The notes: a model not told the origin generated them from the letters alone. A stretch of DNA of 33,881 bases from Azoarcus sp. TTM-91 (GCF_012911025.1 NZ_WUEI01000048.1:1-33881), one strand, 5' to 3'. Positions 16,726 to 25,630 are shown, counted from the first letter of the stretch. A program made the numbers and translations.

Positions 16726-19557
16726 TCAGTCCTTGATCGGCGCAAAGGCGTTCTCGATCACCGCCTTCTGCTGCAGATTGTGCTTGGCGTAGTAGCCCAC
16801 CGCCGGCGAGGCCGCCGCCGGACGGCTGACCAGCAGCAGCTTGTGCTTCGGCCCCAGCACGTTCACCAGGTGCTGACGGGAAGCCAGCCAGTACCAGGCA
16901 CCCTGGTTGCGCGGCTCTTCCTGGCACCACACCACTTCCTTGGCATTAGGGAACTGCGCCAAAGCGGCGGCAAAGGCCTCGGTCGGGAAGGGATAAAGCT
17001 GCTCGATACGGACCAGCGCCGTGTCCTTGATGTTGTTCTCGCGACGGTGCGCCAGCAGCTCGTAGTAGAGCTTGCCCTGGCACAGCACGATGCGCTTGAC
17101 CTTCTTCGGATCCAGCTTCTCGGTCTCGCCGATCACCGTCCGGAACTGGCCGCGGGCCAATTCATCCAGCGAAGACACCGCTTCCTTGTGACGCAGCAGC
17201 GACTTCGGCGTGATGATGATCAGGGGCTTGCGCACACGACGCAGCATCTGGCGACGCAGCAGGTGGAAGATCTGACTGGGCGTGGTGGGCACGCAAATCT
17301 GCCAGTTGTTCTCGGCGGCGTTGTTCATGAAGCGTTCCAGGCGCGCGGAGGAGTGCTCCGGGCCCTGGCCTTCATAGCCGTGCGGCAGCATGATGGTCAG
17401 GCCGCACAGCCGGCCCCACTTGGATTCGCCGGAGCTGATGAACTGGTCCAGCACGACCTGGGCGCCATTCACGAAGTCGCCGAACTGGGCTTCCCAGACA
17501 ACAAGTTCGTTCGGCTCGGCGGTGGAGTAGCCATACTCGAAGCCGAGCACCGCCTCCTCCGACAGTACCGAGTCGAAGCACTGGAAGCCGGCCTGGCCTT
17601 CCTGGATGAACTCCAGCGGCTTGTAGGAACCTTCGTCCCAACGCTCGCGTTTCTGATCGTGCAGCACCGCGTGACGGTGGAAGAAGGTGCCACGGCCGAC
17701 GTCCTCGCCGGAGATGCGCACCGCGTAACCCTGTGCCAGCAGCGAGGCGTAGGCAAGGTTCTCGCCCATGCCCCAGTCCAGCGGCAGTTCGCCACGGCCC
17801 ATGGCACTACGGTCATCAATGATCTTCTTGACGCGGGAATGCAGCGTGAAGGTTTCCGGAATCGCGGTCAGGCGCTCGGACAAGCGCTTGATCTCCTGCA
17901 TCGGGATGCTGGTGTCGGCATCGTCGGTGTAGGGCTGGTTCAGGAAAGGCGTCCAGTCCACCGAGAACTGCCGGTTGTGACCGGACAGCACCGGGTTGTA
18001 CAGCAGTTCACCCTTGTCCAGATGCTCGCGGTACTGCTGGATCATCTGCTCCGGTTCATCTGCGCCCAGGGTGCCCTCGGCAACCAGGCGATCGGCGTAG
18101 AGCTTGCGGGTACCCGGATGCTGCTGGACCTTACGGTACATCAGCGGCTGGGTGACCATCGGCTCGTCCTGCTCGTTGTGGCCGAGCTTGCGGTAGCAGA
18201 CGATATCCACCACCACGTCCTTCTTGAACTGCTGGCGGAATTCCACCGCCAGCGCGGTCACGAAGGCCACCGCTTCCGGATCGTCGCCATTGACGTGGAA
18301 GATCGGCGCTTCGACCATCTTGAAGATGTCGGTGCAGTACAGTGAAGAGCGGTAGTCGCGCGGATCGGAGGTGGTGAAGCCGATCTGGTTGTTCACCACG
18401 ACGTGCACCGTGCCGCCGGTGCCGTAGCCGCGGGTCTGGGAGAAGTTCAGCATCTCCTGGTTCACACCCTGGCCGGCCACCGCGGCGTCGCCGTGGATCA
18501 GCACCGGGATGACCTGGCCCTTCTCTGCATCCTTGCGGCGGACCTGGCGGGCATACACCGAACCTTCGACCACCGGGTTGATGATTTCCAGGTGGGAGGG
18601 GTTGAAGGCCAGCGTCAGGTGCACCGGGCCACCCGGGCTCATGACGTCGCTGGAGAAGCCGAGGTGGTACTTGACGTCGCCGGCCGACAGATCCGCGGCG
18701 GCCTTGCCCTCGAATTCGGAGAACAGCATCTTCGGCGACTTGCCGAGGGTGTTCACCAGCACGTTCAGACGGCCCCGGTGGGCCATGCCGATGACGATTT
18801 CCTGCGCGCCCAGCGCACCGCCGACGTGGACGATCTCGTCCATCGCCACGATGGTGGATTCGCCGCCTTCCAGCGAGAAGCGCTTCTGGCCGACGTACTT
18901 GGTGTGCAGGTAGCGTTCCAGGGTTTCGGCGGCGGTGGTGCGTTCCAGCACCCGCCGCTTCTTGTCGGCGGAGAACTTGGGTGTGCCGCGCACGCTTTCC
19001 AGCCGGCTCTGGATCCAGCGTTTCTGCTGGATGTCCGAGATATACATGTACTCGGAGCCGATGGAACCGCAGTAGGTCTGCCGCAGCGCCTCCAGGATCT
19101 CGCGCAGGCTCGCGCGTTCGGTCGAGAAACCGTGGAAGGAGCCGACGTTGAAGCTCTTGGACAAGTCCGCCTCGGTGAAGCCGTAGTAGGACGGTTCAAG
19201 TTCGGCGATCTGCGGGCGCTCGGTGCGCTTCAGCGGGTCCAGGTTGGCCCAGCGGTTGCCGAGGAAACGGTAGGCGTTGATCAGCTGCAGCGTGGAAACC
19301 TGCAGCTTGTCCTCGCCACCGGCGGCAACCACGGTACGCACCGGGCCACGCTTCGCCATCTGCTCGAAGGCGGCGATGACGGGACCGTGGGCCACGTCAC
19401 GCACTGCACTCCCGGCCTGGCTCTGCAGGTTGTCGAAATAGGTCCGCCAGGCTTCGGGCACCGAAGCGGGGTCGGAGAGATAGTTCTCGTAGAGTTCTTC
19501 GATGAACGGCGCGTTGGCACCGAACAGATGCGAAGTGTTCTGTAGCTCTTTCATCAT
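16726..19557 (-). CDS. sucA: 2-oxoglutarate dehydrogenase E1 component
   Basis: E1 is the thiamine-diphosphate-dependent decarboxylase that acts on 2-oxoglutarate in the TCA cycle. The product is 943 residues, the normal length. Motifs include the N-terminal E2-contacting region (NTSHLFGANAPFIEELYENY), HRGRLNVLVNTLGK at 260-273, the ThDP/Mg segment GDAAVAGQGV...VVNNQIGFTTSDPRD, and the C-terminal transketolase-like domain with LPHGYEGQGPEHSSAR. The start is ATGATG at 19557/19554, preceded by AGGTGG. The frame is open to 20202, but that part overlaps gltA antisense to its codon structure and has no family sequence. A terminator separates it from gltA, and I see no convincing promoter in the 115 bases between terminator and start. 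Confidence 0.97.
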   Translation of the reverse strand: MMKELQNTSHLFGANAPFIEELYENYLSDPASVPEAWRTYFDNLQSQAGSAVRDVAHGPVIAAFEQMAKRGPVRTVVAAGGEDKLQVSTLQLINAYRFLGNRWANLDPLKRTERPQIAELEPSYYGFTEADLSKSFNVGSFHGFSTERASLREILEALRQTYCGSIGSEYMYISDIQQKRWIQSRLESVRGTPKFSADKKRRVLERTTAAETLERYLHTKYVGQKRFSLEGGESTIVAMDEIVHVGGALGAQEIVIGMAHRGRLNVLVNTLGKSPKMLFSEFEGKAAADLSAGDVKYHLGFSSDVMSPGGPVHLTLAFNPSHLEIINPVVEGSVYARQVRRKDAEKGQVIPVLIHGDAAVAGQGVNQEMLNFSQTRGYGTGGTVHVVVNNQIGFTTSDPRDYRSSLYCTDIFKMVEAPIFHVNGDDPEAVAFVTALAVEFRQQFKKDVVVDIVCYRKLGHNEQDEPMVTQPLMYRKVQQHPGTRKLYADRLVAEGTLGADEPEQMIQQYREHLDKGELLYNPVLSGHNRQFSVDWTPFLNQPYTDDADTSIPMQEIKRLSERLTAIPETFTLHSRVKKIIDDRSAMGRGELPLDWGMGENLAYASLLAQGYAVRISGEDVGRGTFFHRHAVLHDQKRERWDEGSYKPLEFIQEGQAGFQCFDSVLSEEAVLGFEYGYSTAEPNELVVWEAQFGDFVNGAQVVLDQFISSGESKWGRLCGLTIMLPHGYEGQGPEHSSARLERFMNNAAENNWQICVPTTPSQIFHLLRRQMLRRVRKPLIIITPKSLLRHKEAVSSLDELARGQFRTVIGETEKLDPKKVKRIVLCQGKLYYELLAHRRENNIKDTALVRIEQLYPFPTEAFAAALAQFPNAKEVVWCQEEPRNQGAWYWLASRQHLVNVLGPKHKLLLVSRPAAASPAVGYYAKHNLQQKAVIENAFAPIKD

Positions 19558-19634
19558 GGTGTAGCCACCTGTGTGTTCTGGTTCCCTGCTTCCGGGGGTA
19601 AGTGGTCCGGTCACGGCGCCCGATGGAAAGATGG

Positions 19635-19671
19635 AAAAACGGGATGGGCGCGACATCACGACCCATCCCGT
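19635..19671 (-). terminator. Intrinsic terminator downstream of gltA
   Basis: On the minus strand the 10-bp stem ACGGGATGGG / CCCATCCCGT with a 13-base loop is followed directly by a run of five T (19639 to 19635). It lies about 50 bases after the gltA stop and upstream of sucA, marking the end of the sdh-gltA transcription unit. Confidence 0.85.
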
Positions 19672-19721
19672 AGGGCTTAGTCCGTTATCCGGCCTTGCCT
19701 CCCTTCCCTCTCCATCGTCTC

Positions 19722-21017
19722 TTACGGACGCTGCCCGATGGCCGGAACGTCGCGACGTGCCGCACCGGTGTAAAGCTGGCGCGGACGGCCGATCTTGTAT
19801 TCCGGATCGGTGATCATTTCTTCCCATTGGGTGATCCAGCCCACCGTACGCGCGAGCGCGAAGATGCAGGTGAACATGGAGGTCGGAATGCCCAGTGCCT
19901 TCTGCACGATGCCGGAGTAGAAGTCCACGTTCGGGTAGAGCTTCTTCTCGACGAAGTATTCGTCTTCCAGCGCGATCTTCTCGAGCTCCTTGGCGAGCTT
20001 GAACAGGCGGTCGTCTTCCAGACCCAGTTCGGTCAGCACATCGTTGCAGACCTTGCCCATCAGCTTGGCGCGCGGGTCGAAGTTCTTGTAGACGCGGTGG
20101 CCGAAGCCCATCAGCTTGAAGCTGTCGCTCTTGTCCTTGGCGCGCTTGATGTACTCGCCCACGCGGGACACATCGCCGATCTCTTCCAGCATGTTCAGGC
20201 ACGCTTCATTGGCGCCACCGTGCGCCGGGCCCCACAGGCAGGCGATGCCGGCGGAGATGCAGGCGAAGGGGTTGGCGCCGGAGGAGCCTGCCAGACGCAC
20301 CGTGGAGGTGGAGGCGTTCTGCTCATGATCGGCGTGCAGCGTGAAGATCACGTCCAGCGCACGAACCAGCACCGGGTTCGGCTTGTACTCCTCGCACGGG
20401 GTACCGAACATCATGTGCATGAAGTTCGCCGTGTAATCGAGGTCGTTGCGCGGGTACATGAAGGGCTGGCCGAAGTTGTACTTGTAGGCCATGGCAACAA
20501 TGGTCGGCAGCTTCGCGATCAGGCGGTTGATCGAGACGTTGCGGTGTTCCTGGTCGGAGAAGTCCATCGCGTCGTGGTAGAACGCGGACAGCGCCCCCAC
20601 CACACCCACCATGATCGCCATCGGGTGCGCATCGCGGCGGAAGCCGTTGAAGAAGCGGGTCAGCTGGTCATGCACCATCGTGTGGGTCTTGATGGTGTTC
20701 TCGAAATCGCTCTTCTGCACGGAGTTCGGCAGTTCGCCGTTCTTCAGCAGGTAGGCAACTTCGAGGAAGTTGCACTTCTCGGCGAGTTGCTCGATGGGGT
20801 AGCCGCGATACAGCAGCTCGCCCTTGTCGCCGTCGATATAGGTAATGCTCGACTTGCAGCTGGCAGTAGAAAGGAAGCCAGAGTCGTAGGTGAACAAACC
20901 GGTTTTACCGCCCAGCGTCCGAATGTCGATGACATCATTGCCGTGGGTACCGGTCATTACCGGGAAATCGACGGTCTTGCCATCGACGGTTAGGGTTGCG
21001 GTGCGTTCAGTGCTCAT
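19722..21017 (-). CDS. gltA: Citrate synthase (type II)
   Basis: This enzyme condenses oxaloacetate and acetyl-CoA to citrate. The 431-residue product has the N-terminal beta domain (about 1-60) typical of the hexameric, often NADH-sensitive Gram-negative form. The catalytic residues are H266 ([10 protein letters not shown]), H307 (GFGHRVYKN) and D365 (NVDFYSG), aligning with E. coli H264, H305 and D362. The ATG at 21017 is preceded by AGAAGGGA. It follows sdhE by 66 bases on the same strand and is probably cotranscribed with sdhCDABE, ending at the terminator near 19650. Confidence 0.98.
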   Translation of the reverse strand: MSTERTATLTVDGKTVDFPVMTGTHGNDVIDIRTLGGKTGLFTYDSGFLSTASCKSSITYIDGDKGELLYRGYPIEQLAEKCNFLEVAYLLKNGELPNSVQKSDFENTIKTHTMVHDQLTRFFNGFRRDAHPMAIMVGVVGALSAFYHDAMDFSDQEHRNVSINRLIAKLPTIVAMAYKYNFGQPFMYPRNDLDYTANFMHMMFGTPCEEYKPNPVLVRALDVIFTLHADHEQNASTSTVRLAGSSGANPFACISAGIACLWGPAHGGANEACLNMLEEIGDVSRVGEYIKRAKDKSDSFKLMGFGHRVYKNFDPRAKLMGKVCNDVLTELGLEDDRLFKLAKELEKIALEDEYFVEKKLYPNVDFYSGIVQKALGIPTSMFTCIFALARTVGWITQWEEMITDPEYKIGRPRQLYTGAARRDVPAIGQRP

Positions 21018-21083
21018 AGGTCGTCCCTTCTCTGCTAGCCGGTTTAACTGCTCTGCTCCCTGTTCATGAAAGGCTGGTCAACG

Positions 21084-21320
21084 TCATGCCTGACGCAGCA
21101 AGCCGATCATCTCCTTCCAGCGGTCTACGTCGCATGCCTTGCTGCCATTGACCATCGCCCACAGGTCGTAGTCGTCGCAGCGCAGCAGGTCGTCCAGATC
21201 CGCCAGCTGATCGTCGCTCAGACGATCGAAATGCCGCTCGAGGAAGCGCGCGAAGACAAGGTCGAGCTCGAGCAGAGCCCGACGGCATTGCCAGCGCACG
21301 CGTCCCCGGTTGATGCTCAT
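21084..21320 (-). CDS. sdhE: FAD assembly factor SdhE
   Basis: SdhE is the small helical protein that promotes covalent FAD attachment to SdhA. The 78-residue product aligns with the family through RVRWQCRRALLELDLVFARF and the LLRCDDYDLWAM segment. The conserved R-G-x-x-E motif reads R14-A15-L-L-E18, with Ala for Gly. The ATG at 21320 comes one base after the sdhB stop (TGAGATG), so translation is coupled. Position between sdhB and gltA fits the role. Confidence 0.95.
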   Translation of the reverse strand: MSINRGRVRWQCRRALLELDLVFARFLERHFDRLSDDQLADLDDLLRCDDYDLWAMVNGSKACDVDRWKEMIGLLRQA

Positions 21321-21321
21321 C

Positions 21322-22032
21322 TCAGACCGCCCGACGGACCATCATGTCCTTGATCTTCCCGATCGCACGGGTCGGGTTGAGGCTCTTCGGACAGACGTCC
21401 ACACAGTTCATGATGGTGTGGCAACGGAACAGGCGGTACGGGTCCTCGAGGTTGTCGAGGCGCTCGTTGGTCGCCTGGTCGCGGGTATCGGCGAGGAAGC
21501 GGTAAGCCGCCAGCAGGCCGGCCGGACCAACGAACTTGTCCGGGTTCCACCAGAACGACGGGCAGGAGGTCGAGCAGCACGCGCAGAGGATGCACTCGTA
21601 CAGGCCGTTGAGTTCCTCGCGGTCTTCCGGGGTCTGCAGGCGCTCGCGCTCCGGCGCCGGGTCGTTGTTGACCAGATAGGGCTTGATGGAGTGGTACTGC
21701 TTGAAGAACTGGGTCATGTCCACGATCAGGTCGCGGATGACCGGCAGGCCAGGCAGCGGACGCAGCGTGATCGGCTGGGCCAGCTTGTCGATGTCGGTCA
21801 GGCAGGCCAGGCCGTTCTTGCCGTTGATGTTCATCGCGTCGGAACCGCACACGCCTTCGCGGCAGGAGCGGCGGAAGGACAGGGAATCGTCCTTCGTCTT
21901 CAGGCGGACGATCGCGTCGAGCAGCTTCTTGTCGGACGCTTCCAGTTCAACGGAAATGTCCTGCATGTAGGGCTGCGCGTCCTTGTCCGGATCGTAGCGG
22001 TAGATCTTGAATTGAACGGTACGCTTGCTCAT
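21322..22032 (-). CDS. sdhB: Succinate dehydrogenase iron-sulfur subunit
   Basis: SdhB carries electrons from FAD in SdhA to quinone through three Fe-S clusters. The 236-residue product has the [2Fe-2S] ligands C57, C62, D65 and C77, the [4Fe-4S] ligands C147, C150, C153 and C214, and the [3Fe-4S] ligands C157, C204 and C210. All are offset by two from E. coli. The ATG at 22032 (MSKRTVQF) has GGGAGAA upstream. The frame is open to 22089, but those residues overlap sdhA and are not family-like. The gap from the sdhA stop is 19 bases. Confidence 0.98.
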   Translation of the reverse strand: MSKRTVQFKIYRYDPDKDAQPYMQDISVELEASDKKLLDAIVRLKTKDDSLSFRRSCREGVCGSDAMNINGKNGLACLTDIDKLAQPITLRPLPGLPVIRDLIVDMTQFFKQYHSIKPYLVNNDPAPERERLQTPEDREELNGLYECILCACCSTSCPSFWWNPDKFVGPAGLLAAYRFLADTRDQATNERLDNLEDPYRLFRCHTIMNCVDVCPKSLNPTRAIGKIKDMMVRRAV

Positions 22033-22051
22033 CTCGTTTGTTCTCCCGCGC

Positions 22052-23845
22052 TCAGTAGGTGCGCTTGGCGAGCGCGATCGGCTCGACATCCGCCGACAGG
22101 GGCTTGAGGTTCACCGGCTTGTAGTCGAGGCGGTTGCCTTCGCTGTACCACAGGGTGTGCTTGAGCCAGTTCTGGTCATCGCGGCCGTTCGGATGCTCGG
22201 CGGTATCCGGCGCGTCGTCGCGCACGTGAGCACCGCGGGACTCCTTGCGGGCCTCGGCCGAGATCATGGTGGCCTTGGCGACTTCGATCAGGTTGTCCAG
22301 TTCGAGCGCCTCGGTACGGGCCGTGTTCCAGACCTTGGACTTGTCGGCGATCTGGGTGACCTTGGCCTGCTCGGCAACTTCAAGGATGTGGGTCACGCCT
22401 TCCTGCAGCAGTTCCTTGAAGCGGAATACGCCGGCATGCTTCTGCATGGTGCGCTGCATGGCCAGGCGCACGTCGTGCACCTCGCTGCCACCGGTCTGGG
22501 TTTCCAGGCGGTTGATACGAGCCAGGGAAACGTCGGCGGCATCCGCCGGCAGGGGCTTCAATGTCAGGTTGCCGGACTTGAAGTCCTCGACCACGGTTTC
22601 ACCAGCGGACTTGCCGAATACCAGCAGGTCCAGCAGCGAGTTGGTGCCCAGGCGGTTGGCACCGTGCACCGAGGCGCAGGCGCACTCGCCGGCGGCGTAA
22701 AAGCCGGCCACCGGCACGTTGGAGTCGCCGTTCTTCGGCGCAACGACCTGACCCTTGTAGTTGGTCGGGATACCGCCCATCTGGTAATGGCAGGTCGGAA
22801 CGACCGGGATCGGCGCCTTGATCGGGTCCACACCGGCGAACTGGATCGAGATTTCACGAATGCCGGGCAGGCGCTTCATGATGGTCTCGGGCGACAGGTG
22901 GGTGATGTCCAGCAGGACGTGGTCCTTGTCCGGACCGCAGCCACGGCCTTCGTTGATCTCGGTGACCATGGAGCGGGACACCACGTCACGCGAAGCCAGG
23001 TCCTTCAGGTTGGGCGCATAGCGTTCCATGAAACGCTCGCCGGAGGCGTTGCGCAGGATGCCGCCCTCGCCACGCACGCCTTCGGTAATCAGCACACCGG
23101 CGCCGGCCACGCCGGTCGGGTGGAACTGCCAGAATTCCATGTCTTCCAGCGGGATGCCGGAGCGCGCCGCCATGCCGACACCGTCGCCGGTGTTGATGAA
23201 GGCGTTGGTGGAACTGTAGTAGATACGGCCAGCACCACCGGTGGCGAAGATGGTCGCCTTGGCGTGGAAGATGGAAACTTCACCGGTTTCCATCTCGATC
23301 GCGGTCACGCCGAGGACGTCGCCCTCGCTGTTGCGGATCAGGTCCAGCGCCATCCATTCGACGAAGAACTGGGTATTGGCCCGCACGTTGCGCTGGTAGA
23401 GCGCGTGCAGCATGGCGTGGCCGGTACGGTCTGCGGCGGCACAGGAGCGCATCACCGGCGCCTGGCCGTAGTTCATCGAATGGCCGCCGAACGGACGCTG
23501 GTAGATCTTGCCGTTGTCGGTACGGTCGAAAGGCATGCCGTAGTGCTCGAGTTCGATCACCACCTCATTGGCCTTGCGGACCATGAACTCGATGGCATCC
23601 TGGTCACCCAGCCAGTCCGACCCCTTTACGGTGTCGTACATGTGCCAGTGCCAGTTGTCCTCGGTGGAGTTGCCGAGCGACGCCGCCACCCCGCCCTGCG
23701 CCGCTACGGTGTGGGAGCGGGTGGGGAACACTTTGGTCAGCACAGCGGTCTTGAGACCCGCTTCGGAAAGTTGCAGGGCTGCACGCAGGCCGGCACCGCC
23801 AGCGCCGACGATGACCGCATCAAAGGTACGCTTCGCGACGTTCAC
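22052..23845 (-). CDS. sdhA: Succinate dehydrogenase flavoprotein subunit
   Basis: SdhA oxidises succinate to fumarate using covalently bound FAD. The 597-residue product has the dinucleotide-binding GAGGAGL (14-20), the flavin-linked His45 in RSHTVAAQGGV, the active-site HPTG segment and the C-terminal region with the conserved HxxHTLW-like KHTLWY. The start is taken as GTG at 23845 (MNVAKRTFDAVIVG), which has GGAGG 8 bases upstream and begins two bases after the sdhD stop. An in-frame TTG at 23860 would overlap sdhD and the ribosome-binding site. Confidence 0.98.
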   Translation of the reverse strand: MNVAKRTFDAVIVGAGGAGLRAALQLSEAGLKTAVLTKVFPTRSHTVAAQGGVAASLGNSTEDNWHWHMYDTVKGSDWLGDQDAIEFMVRKANEVVIELEHYGMPFDRTDNGKIYQRPFGGHSMNYGQAPVMRSCAAADRTGHAMLHALYQRNVRANTQFFVEWMALDLIRNSEGDVLGVTAIEMETGEVSIFHAKATIFATGGAGRIYYSSTNAFINTGDGVGMAARSGIPLEDMEFWQFHPTGVAGAGVLITEGVRGEGGILRNASGERFMERYAPNLKDLASRDVVSRSMVTEINEGRGCGPDKDHVLLDITHLSPETIMKRLPGIREISIQFAGVDPIKAPIPVVPTCHYQMGGIPTNYKGQVVAPKNGDSNVPVAGFYAAGECACASVHGANRLGTNSLLDLLVFGKSAGETVVEDFKSGNLTLKPLPADAADVSLARINRLETQTGGSEVHDVRLAMQRTMQKHAGVFRFKELLQEGVTHILEVAEQAKVTQIADKSKVWNTARTEALELDNLIEVAKATMISAEARKESRGAHVRDDAPDTAEHPNGRDDQNWLKHTLWYSEGNRLDYKPVNLKPLSADVEPIALAKRTY

Positions 23846-23847
23846 GC

Positions 23848-24195
23848 TTACAGCCTCCAAAGAATCTGGGCCGCCCAGCCGGCGTAGCCGACGAGCAGGA
23901 AAATGGTGATCAGGTGCAGCACGAGGCGCAGGCCCGCCGGCTTGACATAGTCCATCCAGATGTCACGAATGCCGATCCAGGCATGGAAGAACAGCGAGAG
24001 GAAGAACAGGAAGGTCGCGAACTTCATCAAGCCGTTGGAGAACAGACCCGACCAGGCGTCATAGCTCAACTCCGGCAGGGTCAGCGCACAGATACCGAAA
24101 ATAACGGTATAGATGGCCATGAAGAGCGCGGTTGCGCGCTGCGCGATCCAGTCGCGGAGGCCATAGTGAGCCCCGACTACGTGACGATTCACCAT
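23848..24195 (-). CDS. sdhD: Succinate dehydrogenase membrane anchor SdhD
   Basis: SdhD and SdhC form the membrane anchor that binds heme b and ubiquinone. The 115-residue product has three predicted membrane helices (about 20-42, 56-76, 88-112). The conserved FFHAWIGIRDIWMDYVKP contains H71 and Y83 at the E. coli positions involved in heme and quinone binding. The ATG at 24195 overlaps the sdhC 3' end by 7 bases. The upstream open frame is sdhC overlap, not part of the protein. Confidence 0.96.
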   Translation of the reverse strand: MVNRHVVGAHYGLRDWIAQRATALFMAIYTVIFGICALTLPELSYDAWSGLFSNGLMKFATFLFFLSLFFHAWIGIRDIWMDYVKPAGLRLVLHLITIFLLVGYAGWAAQILWRL

Positions 24196-24578
24196 AGCTT
24201 CACCCCGATGATGACGGTGAGCGCCAGGCTCACGACGAGAACGATGCGGGCGGAGTTGCGCGCGGACGGCAGGTCCAGCCCCTGGTGCAGATCCAGCAGC
24301 AGGAAGCGGATACCCGCACAGAAGTGGTGCAGGTAGGCCCACAGCAGGCCGAGCAAGAGCAGCTTCGCCAGCGGGTGGCTGACAACTGCCTCGAAGGTCG
24401 CGAAGGTTTCCGGCGAACCCAGGCTGCGACCGAAGAGGAACAGCAGGAAAGGCAGCAGCAGGAAGAGGCCCGCCCCGCTCACCCGATGAAGAATCGACAC
24501 GATGCCCGGCAGCGGCAGCCGGATCTCGTGAACGGCCAGATGCTTCGGCCTTTGCTTGCGCACTGTCACTTCTGACAT
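24189..24578 (-). CDS. sdhC: Succinate dehydrogenase cytochrome b556 subunit
   Basis: SdhC is the cytochrome b subunit of complex II. The 129-residue product has three membrane helices, the quinone-site segment SILHRVSG (S28, H31, R32) and the heme-ligand region LHHFCAGIR, where H85 aligns with E. coli H84. The ATG at 24578 is preferred over 24596 because AGGGGAG lies just upstream and the product then starts MSEVTVRKQRP as in relatives. It is the first gene of the sdh operon, with a candidate promoter at 24636. Confidence 0.96.
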   Translation of the reverse strand: MSEVTVRKQRPKHLAVHEIRLPLPGIVSILHRVSGAGLFLLLPFLLFLFGRSLGSPETFATFEAVVSHPLAKLLLLGLLWAYLHHFCAGIRFLLLDLHQGLDLPSARNSARIVLVVSLALTVIIGVKLW

Positions 24579-24635
24579 GAAGACTCCCCTGAACATTTGC
24601 GACGAGAAACCGCCGCCGACTTCAAAAAGTTCATA

Positions 24636-24641
24636 ATTATA
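24636..24641 (-). promoter_or_regulatory. -10 box of a candidate sdhC promoter
   Basis: The minus-strand hexamer is a perfect TATAAT, located 57 bases before the sdhC ATG in the gap after gntR. The sequence at the expected -35 position (GCTAAC with a 17-base spacer) is poor, suggesting an activator-dependent or weak -35. The surrounding AT-rich stretch stands out in this GC-rich window. Confidence 0.6.
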
Positions 24642-24677
24642 GCTTTCCTGAATACGACGTTAGCCAGCCGCACCCCG

Positions 24678-25406
24678 TCAATTCAGCTCGTTCAGATAGA
24701 AATGTTCCGCGGTGGAATACAACCCCCGCCGCCACTCCACCGGCTTGTCGCCGTAGGTATAAGTCACCCGCTCCACCGACAACAGGGGGGTACCTTCGGG
24801 CACCTTCAGCGCTTCGCTGGTCGAGCGGTCCGCCGCAACCGCCCGGATGCGCTCCTGCGCACGGATCATGCGCAGACCGAAACGCGTCTCAAACAAGCTG
24901 TAAAGCGAGCCGTTCCAGTCCTGCAGGGCTTCGAAGGTCAAGCCGGGAAAGACGTCCCCCGGCAGGTAGATTTCGTCGACCACCACAGGCTTCTGGGCGA
25001 AGCGCAACAGGCGGCGGACGATGATGATGGGGGCGCCGAGTTCGATGCCAAGCATGCGCGAAGCTTCCTGCCCCGCCTTGGCGCGCCAGCAGTCCAGCGG
25101 CACGCTCTGGGGGTGGGAGAGGTCGCCATCCATCGGAACCAGGCGCAGGAAACGGAACAGGGCCCGCGGATCGTTGTGCGAGGCGACGAAAGTGCCCTTG
25201 CCCTGCTTTCGGATCAGCAGGTTCTCCGCAGCCATCTCGTCGATGGCCTTGCGCACCGTTCCCTGGGAAACGGAGAATCGCGCGGCCAGCTCCTGCTCGC
25301 TGGGAATCGCTTGACCGGGACGCCACTCCCCCGCCTCAAGCGCTTGCAGAATCAGCGTCTTGATCTGACGGTAGAGGGGGCTGAAGGTGGGGGATTCCTG
25401 GGCCAT
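24678..25406 (-). CDS. GntR family regulator (HutC/UTRA type), likely TCA-gene regulator
   Basis: The 242-residue product has an N-terminal winged-helix domain (about 9-78) with PSEQELAARFSVSQGTVRKAIDEM and the wing RKQGKGTFVA, then a UTRA ligand-binding domain (about 95-235) ending SVERVTYTYGDKPVEWRRGLY. Its ligand is unknown; a TCA intermediate would fit the neighbours. The start at 25406 (MAQESPTFSPLYRQIK) matches the family's N terminus although no good Shine-Dalgarno sequence precedes it; the frame is open to 25454. It is upstream of and codirectional with sdhC, and divergent from mdh. The dyad in the shared upstream region is the obvious candidate operator, implying autoregulation and control of mdh. 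Confidence 0.93.
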   Translation of the reverse strand: MAQESPTFSPLYRQIKTLILQALEAGEWRPGQAIPSEQELAARFSVSQGTVRKAIDEMAAENLLIRKQGKGTFVASHNDPRALFRFLRLVPMDGDLSHPQSVPLDCWRAKAGQEASRMLGIELGAPIIIVRRLLRFAQKPVVVDEIYLPGDVFPGLTFEALQDWNGSLYSLFETRFGLRMIRAQERIRAVAADRSTSEALKVPEGTPLLSVERVTYTYGDKPVEWRRGLYSTAEHFYLNELN

Positions 25407-25445
25407 CGGCGTATTTGAGCATAAAATTTTCCCAGCGTCTATGCC

Positions 25446-25477
25446 ATGTCTCATATCTTATATAAGACAAAAGACAT
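25446..25477. promoter_or_regulatory. 32-bp interrupted palindrome, candidate GntR operator
   Basis: A perfect 12-bp core TCTTATATAAGA (25456-25467) is flanked at equal distance by ATGTCT (25446-25451) and AGACAT (25472-25477), all centred on 25461.5; at least 13 of 16 base pairs are symmetric. It ends 3 bases before the mdh -35 box and lies 40 bases upstream of the gntR ATG. Dyads in this location are typical of GntR autoregulators. Confidence 0.7.
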
Positions 25478-25480
25478 GAT

Positions 25481-25509
25481 TTGACAGGGCAGCCCTTAGC
25501 TTCTACCAT
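25481..25509 (+). promoter_or_regulatory. Sigma-70 promoter for mdh
   Basis: A perfect -35 TTGACA (25481-25486) and a -10 TACCAT (25504-25509, four of six) are separated by 17 bases. Transcription would start near 25516, giving a leader of about 115 bases. The 32-bp dyad abuts its upstream side. Confidence 0.75.
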
Positions 25510-25630
25510 CCTTGCGCCCTGCCCCAAGGCCGCCTATACCAAGCCAGGCTGTGCGCTTTCGGGCGATTGCTGCGCCGTCAGCGCGGGCATGAACATCCTT
25601 TCATCAAGACCGTTTTTTGGGAGTACTTTC

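Noticed and set aside
15397..18345. A 982-codon open frame on the + strand opposite lpdA, sucB and sucA
   Set aside because: It is a mirror of three unmistakable minus-strand enzymes, crosses their intergenic gaps and a hairpin, has a His/Val/Gln-skewed composition and matches no family. Long antisense frames are expected at this G+C content.
22025..23887. A 620-codon + strand frame opposite sdhA
   Set aside because: sdhA on the minus strand has every catalytic motif; the opposite frame is its mirror with no recognisable domain.
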